Source: Streptomyces iakyrus | GTDB lineage: Bacteria > Actinomycetota > Actinomycetes > Streptomycetales > Streptomycetaceae | Length of the DNA stretch: 64,000 nt | Reading direction: 5' to 3' | NCBI RefSeq assembly: GCF_000717055.1 | Contig: NZ_JNXI01000020.1 | Span: 233,013-297,012, forward strand | Shown here: in pieces, positions 61,967 to 64,000 of the stretch | Numbering within the stretch: the stretch's first letter is position 1 | Layout of the letters: each line of letters opens with the position of its first letter | Notes under the pieces: generated by a model | Told to the model about the DNA's origin: nothing | What the model saw: the letters and a program-made list of their open reading frames with translations, nothing else | Database searches by the model: none | Position numbers and translations under genes: made by a program

Positions 61967-63234
61967 CGCCCGGCACCGGACCCCTCACGATGGACCCCGT
62001 GACGGAAAACCGGGCGCCGGAGCCCCTCACCGCATACGCCCAGCGCCTGACCCACAAGGTGCGCGCCTTCGACCGGCGCCACCCGCTGCTGTGGGACCTC
62101 CACTTCACCGGCTTCTGGGTCACCGCCGCCCTGATCGACTACGCGGGCGGCGGCTGGCGCAACAACGCCCATCACCTCGACGTCCCCGGCTGGCTCCTCC
62201 TGACCCTGAGCCTCGGCCTGTCGGCCCCGCTCCTGTGGCGCCGCACCCACACCGGCACGGTCCTGGCCGCCATGGCCCCCTTCGCCCTCGTCAACGCCTG
62301 GACCGGCGCCGCCCTCCAGGCGGCCCTGCTCCAACTGGTCCTCGTCTACCACCTGGCCCTGCGCCGCCCGCTGCGCAACCTGTGGTGGGCGACGGCCCTG
62401 GTGATCGCCCCGGTCCTGGTGTCGGCCGTCCGCCACGGCGAGGGCACCTGGGACCAGCAGATCGGCTCGCACCTGATGTCCATCACCGTGGCCGCCCTCA
62501 TCGGCGCCACGGTCCGCACCCGCCGCGACTACACCGAGGCCCTGGAGGACCGCGCCCGCCGCCTGGAGACCGAACGCGACCAGCAGGCCCAGCTCGCCGC
62601 CGCCGCCGAACGCGCCCGCATCGCACGCGAGATGCACGACATCATCGGCCACAACCTCTCCGTCATCACCGGCCTCGCCGACGGCGGCCGGTACGCGGCC
62701 GCCAAGTCCCCCGAGCGCGCGGCCCAGGCCCTCGACGCCATCGCCACCACCAGCCGCCAGGCCCTCACCGAACTCCGCCGCCTCCTCGACGTTCTGCGCG
62801 AGGAAGAGCGGCACCAGGCCGACCTGACCCCCCAGCCGGGCCTCACCGACCTCGACCGGCTCCTCGACGGCGTACGCTCCGCCGGCCTCCCCGTCAGCAC
62901 CACCACCCACGGCGACCCCACCCTCCCCCCGGGCCGCCAGCTCACCGTCTACCGCGTCATCCAGGAAGCCCTCACCAACACCCTCAAACACGGCGGCCCC
63001 CACGCCACCGCGGAGATAGAGCTCTCCTACGAGGAGAAGTCCGCCGTGACCGTCACGATCACGGACACCGGCCACGGCAGCAGGCCCGACGGGACCTCCC
63101 GGGACGGCCGCGGCCTCCCCGGAATGCGCGAGCGAACGGCCCTGTACGGCGGCACACTTGAGGCCGGCCCCCGCCCCCACCCGGAGCGGGGCTGGCGTGT
63201 CCGCCTGTCTCTCCCGGAGGAGTCCCCGCAGTGA
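61963..63234 (+). CDS. NarL/DesK-type sensor histidine kinase
   Basis: 423 aa. Four to six N-terminal TM helices (about 48-180) with little extracytoplasmic sequence, HisKA_3 domain with His in AREMHDIIGHNLSVI, and HATPase with VIQEALTNTLKHG and GRGLPGMRERTALYGG. Intramembrane-sensing architecture; being coupled to the ABC genes, it probably senses the transporter or its substrate. Confidence 0.94.
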   Translation: MTPGTGPLTMDPVTENRAPEPLTAYAQRLTHKVRAFDRRHPLLWDLHFTGFWVTAALIDYAGGGWRNNAHHLDVPGWLLLTLSLGLSAPLLWRRTHTGTVLAAMAPFALVNAWTGAALQAALLQLVLVYHLALRRPLRNLWWATALVIAPVLVSAVRHGEGTWDQQIGSHLMSITVAALIGATVRTRRDYTEALEDRARRLETERDQQAQLAAAAERARIAREMHDIIGHNLSVITGLADGGRYAAAKSPERAAQALDAIATTSRQALTELRRLLDVLREEERHQADLTPQPGLTDLDRLLDGVRSAGLPVSTTTHGDPTLPPGRQLTVYRVIQEALTNTLKHGGPHATAEIELSYEEKSAVTVTITDTGHGSRPDGTSRDGRGLPGMRERTALYGGTLEAGPRPHPERGWRVRLSLPEESPQ

Positions 63235-63902
63235 CCACGGTCCTCATCGCCGACGACCAGCCCCTTCAGCGCTTCGGCTCCCGCATGCTGCTGGAGAGCC
63301 AGGACGACATGACGGTCGTGGGCGAGGCGGCGAACGGCAGCGAAGCGGTCCGCCTGACGGCCGAGCTCCACCCCGATGTCGTCCTCATGGACATCCGCAT
63401 GCCCGGCCTCGACGGGATCGAGGCGACCCGCCGCATCACCGCCGCCGGCGACCGCACCCGCATCCTGATCGTCACCACCTTCGACCTGGACGAGTACGCC
63501 TACGCCGGACTCCGCGCGGGCGCCTCCGGCTTCCTCGTCAAGGACGCCCAGCCCGAGGAACTCCTCGCCGGCATCCGAGCCGTGGCCACGGGAGACGCGG
63601 TGGTCGCCCCCAGCCTGACCCGCCGCCTCCTGGACGCCTACGTCCACCACCTGCCGGCCGGTCCCTCGTCGGAAGCCCTACCTCAGGAGGACCCGCGTCT
63701 CGCTTCCCTGACGGACCGGGAACGCGAAATCCTCACGGTCATCGGCAAGGGCTGGACCAACACGGAGATAGCCACGCGTCTCCACCTGACCGAGTCGACG
63801 GTGAAAACACACGTGGGACGTATTCTCGCCAAGACCGGCTCCCGCGACCGCATTCAGGCGGTCATCCTGGCGTACGACACCAAGCTCGTTCAGACGTCCT
63901 GA
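63231..63902 (+). CDS. NarL-family response regulator
   Basis: 223 aa. Receiver with IADDQPLQR acidic pair, phosphoacceptor Asp in VVLMDIRMPGLDG, and VTTFDLDEY/FLVKDA; LuxR-type helix-turn-helix LTDREREILTVIGKGWTNTE and STVKTHVGRILAKTG. GTG start overlaps the kinase stop (GTGA). Likely regulates the ABC operon itself. Confidence 0.95.
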   Translation: MTTVLIADDQPLQRFGSRMLLESQDDMTVVGEAANGSEAVRLTAELHPDVVLMDIRMPGLDGIEATRRITAAGDRTRILIVTTFDLDEYAYAGLRAGASGFLVKDAQPEELLAGIRAVATGDAVVAPSLTRRLLDAYVHHLPAGPSSEALPQEDPRLASLTDREREILTVIGKGWTNTEIATRLHLTESTVKTHVGRILAKTGSRDRIQAVILAYDTKLVQTS

Positions 63903-63909
63903 AACGCAG

Positions 63910-63941
63910 AAAACCCCCGCATCCGAAGATGCGGGGGTTTT
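63910..63941. terminator. bidirectional terminator shared by ABC/two-component operon and rRNA operon
   Basis: 14-bp perfect stem (63910-63923 with 63928-63941) with a CGAA/TTCG tetraloop and A/T runs on both sides, lying between the regulator stop (63902) and the 5S rRNA 3' end. Confidence 0.92.
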
Positions 63942-63951
63942 CCCAAAAATT

Positions 63952-64000
63952 GTTCGGCGGCGTCCTACTCTCCCACAGGGTCCCCCCTGCAGTACCATCG
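63952..64000 (-). rRNA. rrf: 5S ribosomal RNA, 3' part
   Basis: On the minus strand the sequence reads cgatggtactgcagggggga ... gagtaggacgccgccgaaca, the conserved 3' half of actinobacterial 5S rRNA. About 49 nt are inside the window; the rest, and presumably 23S and 16S genes, lie to the right. The operon is transcribed leftwards. Confidence 0.93.

Overview
The window is high-GC actinobacterial DNA and reads as a Streptomyces chromosomal core region. The signs are: GTG and TTG starts; many ATGA, GTGA or TTGA overlaps; start codons lying 6-7 nt behind TANNNT hexamers (leaderless transcripts); GlnR, mycothiol synthase and CsoR homologues; XRE/DUF397 pairs; secreted polysaccharide hydrolases; and an 11-nt-repeat PHO box. 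From memory, the gene order follows the S. coelicolor stretch from about SCO4179 (nur) down to about SCO4126. No insertion sequence, prophage, CRISPR array or tRNA was seen. The window cuts off the 3' part of nur at the left end and a 5S rRNA gene (minus strand) at the right end.

Layout. 1-6.1 kb: nur, a nitrobindin-type haem protein, a 32-aa membrane peptide, DsrE and VOC proteins, then a sulfur operon. That operon consists of a 26-aa two-cysteine leader peptide, a rhodanese and a DUF1416/SseC protein. It is followed by an LmeA-like lipid-binding protein, a membrane protein and a MoaD/ThiS protein. 6.1-12.7 kb: alpha/beta hydrolase, glnR, a LacI regulator, and a DegP/PepD-like membrane protease beside an MprAB-like two-component system. 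12.7-21.8 kb: a DUF397/XRE pair facing two small plus-strand genes, a secreted protein that may have an aerolysin-like fold, a pectate lyase-pectin methylesterase fusion converging on a GH5 glycanase, a second LmeA-like protein, and a secreted 5'-nucleotidase. 21.9-32.1 kb: mshD, a GNAT protein, a LysR regulator, a five-gene ECF sigma / anti-sigma / ABC exporter operon (minus) and, divergent from it, a YtrA-type GntR / ABC operon with twin permeases.

32.2-42.2 kb is a phosphate island: ppk, a CHAD protein, a Nudix hydrolase, pstSCAB behind a four-repeat PHO box, and a convergent Pit transporter with its PhoU-like partner. 42.4-51.9 kb: csoR, small proteins, a lipoprotein, a BBE-type flavoprotein, PAP2 phosphatase, a lytic transglycosylase/NlpC hydrolase, a trypsin-like protease, a divergent SDR/TetR pair and a sedolisin. 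52.4-59.6 kb is a compact operon resembling the membrane core of a type IV secretion or conjugation system: a two-TM subunit, a 40-aa peptide, a VirB8-like protein, a VirB6-like channel, VirB4 split into two genes, and a VirD4-like protein with a degenerate P-loop. No relaxase is present. 59.6-64 kb: a GNAT protein, then an ABC transporter and NarL-type two-component system in one coupled operon, ending at a terminator shared with the incoming rRNA operon.

The strongest leads are the type IV-like operon with its altered coupling ATPase, the leaderless cysteine-codon leader peptide, the possible aerolysin-type secreted protein, and the sigma/anti-sigma/ABC operon whose permease carries a cysteine-bearing extracytoplasmic domain. 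All calls rest on reading sequence and remembered family features; no database search was run.
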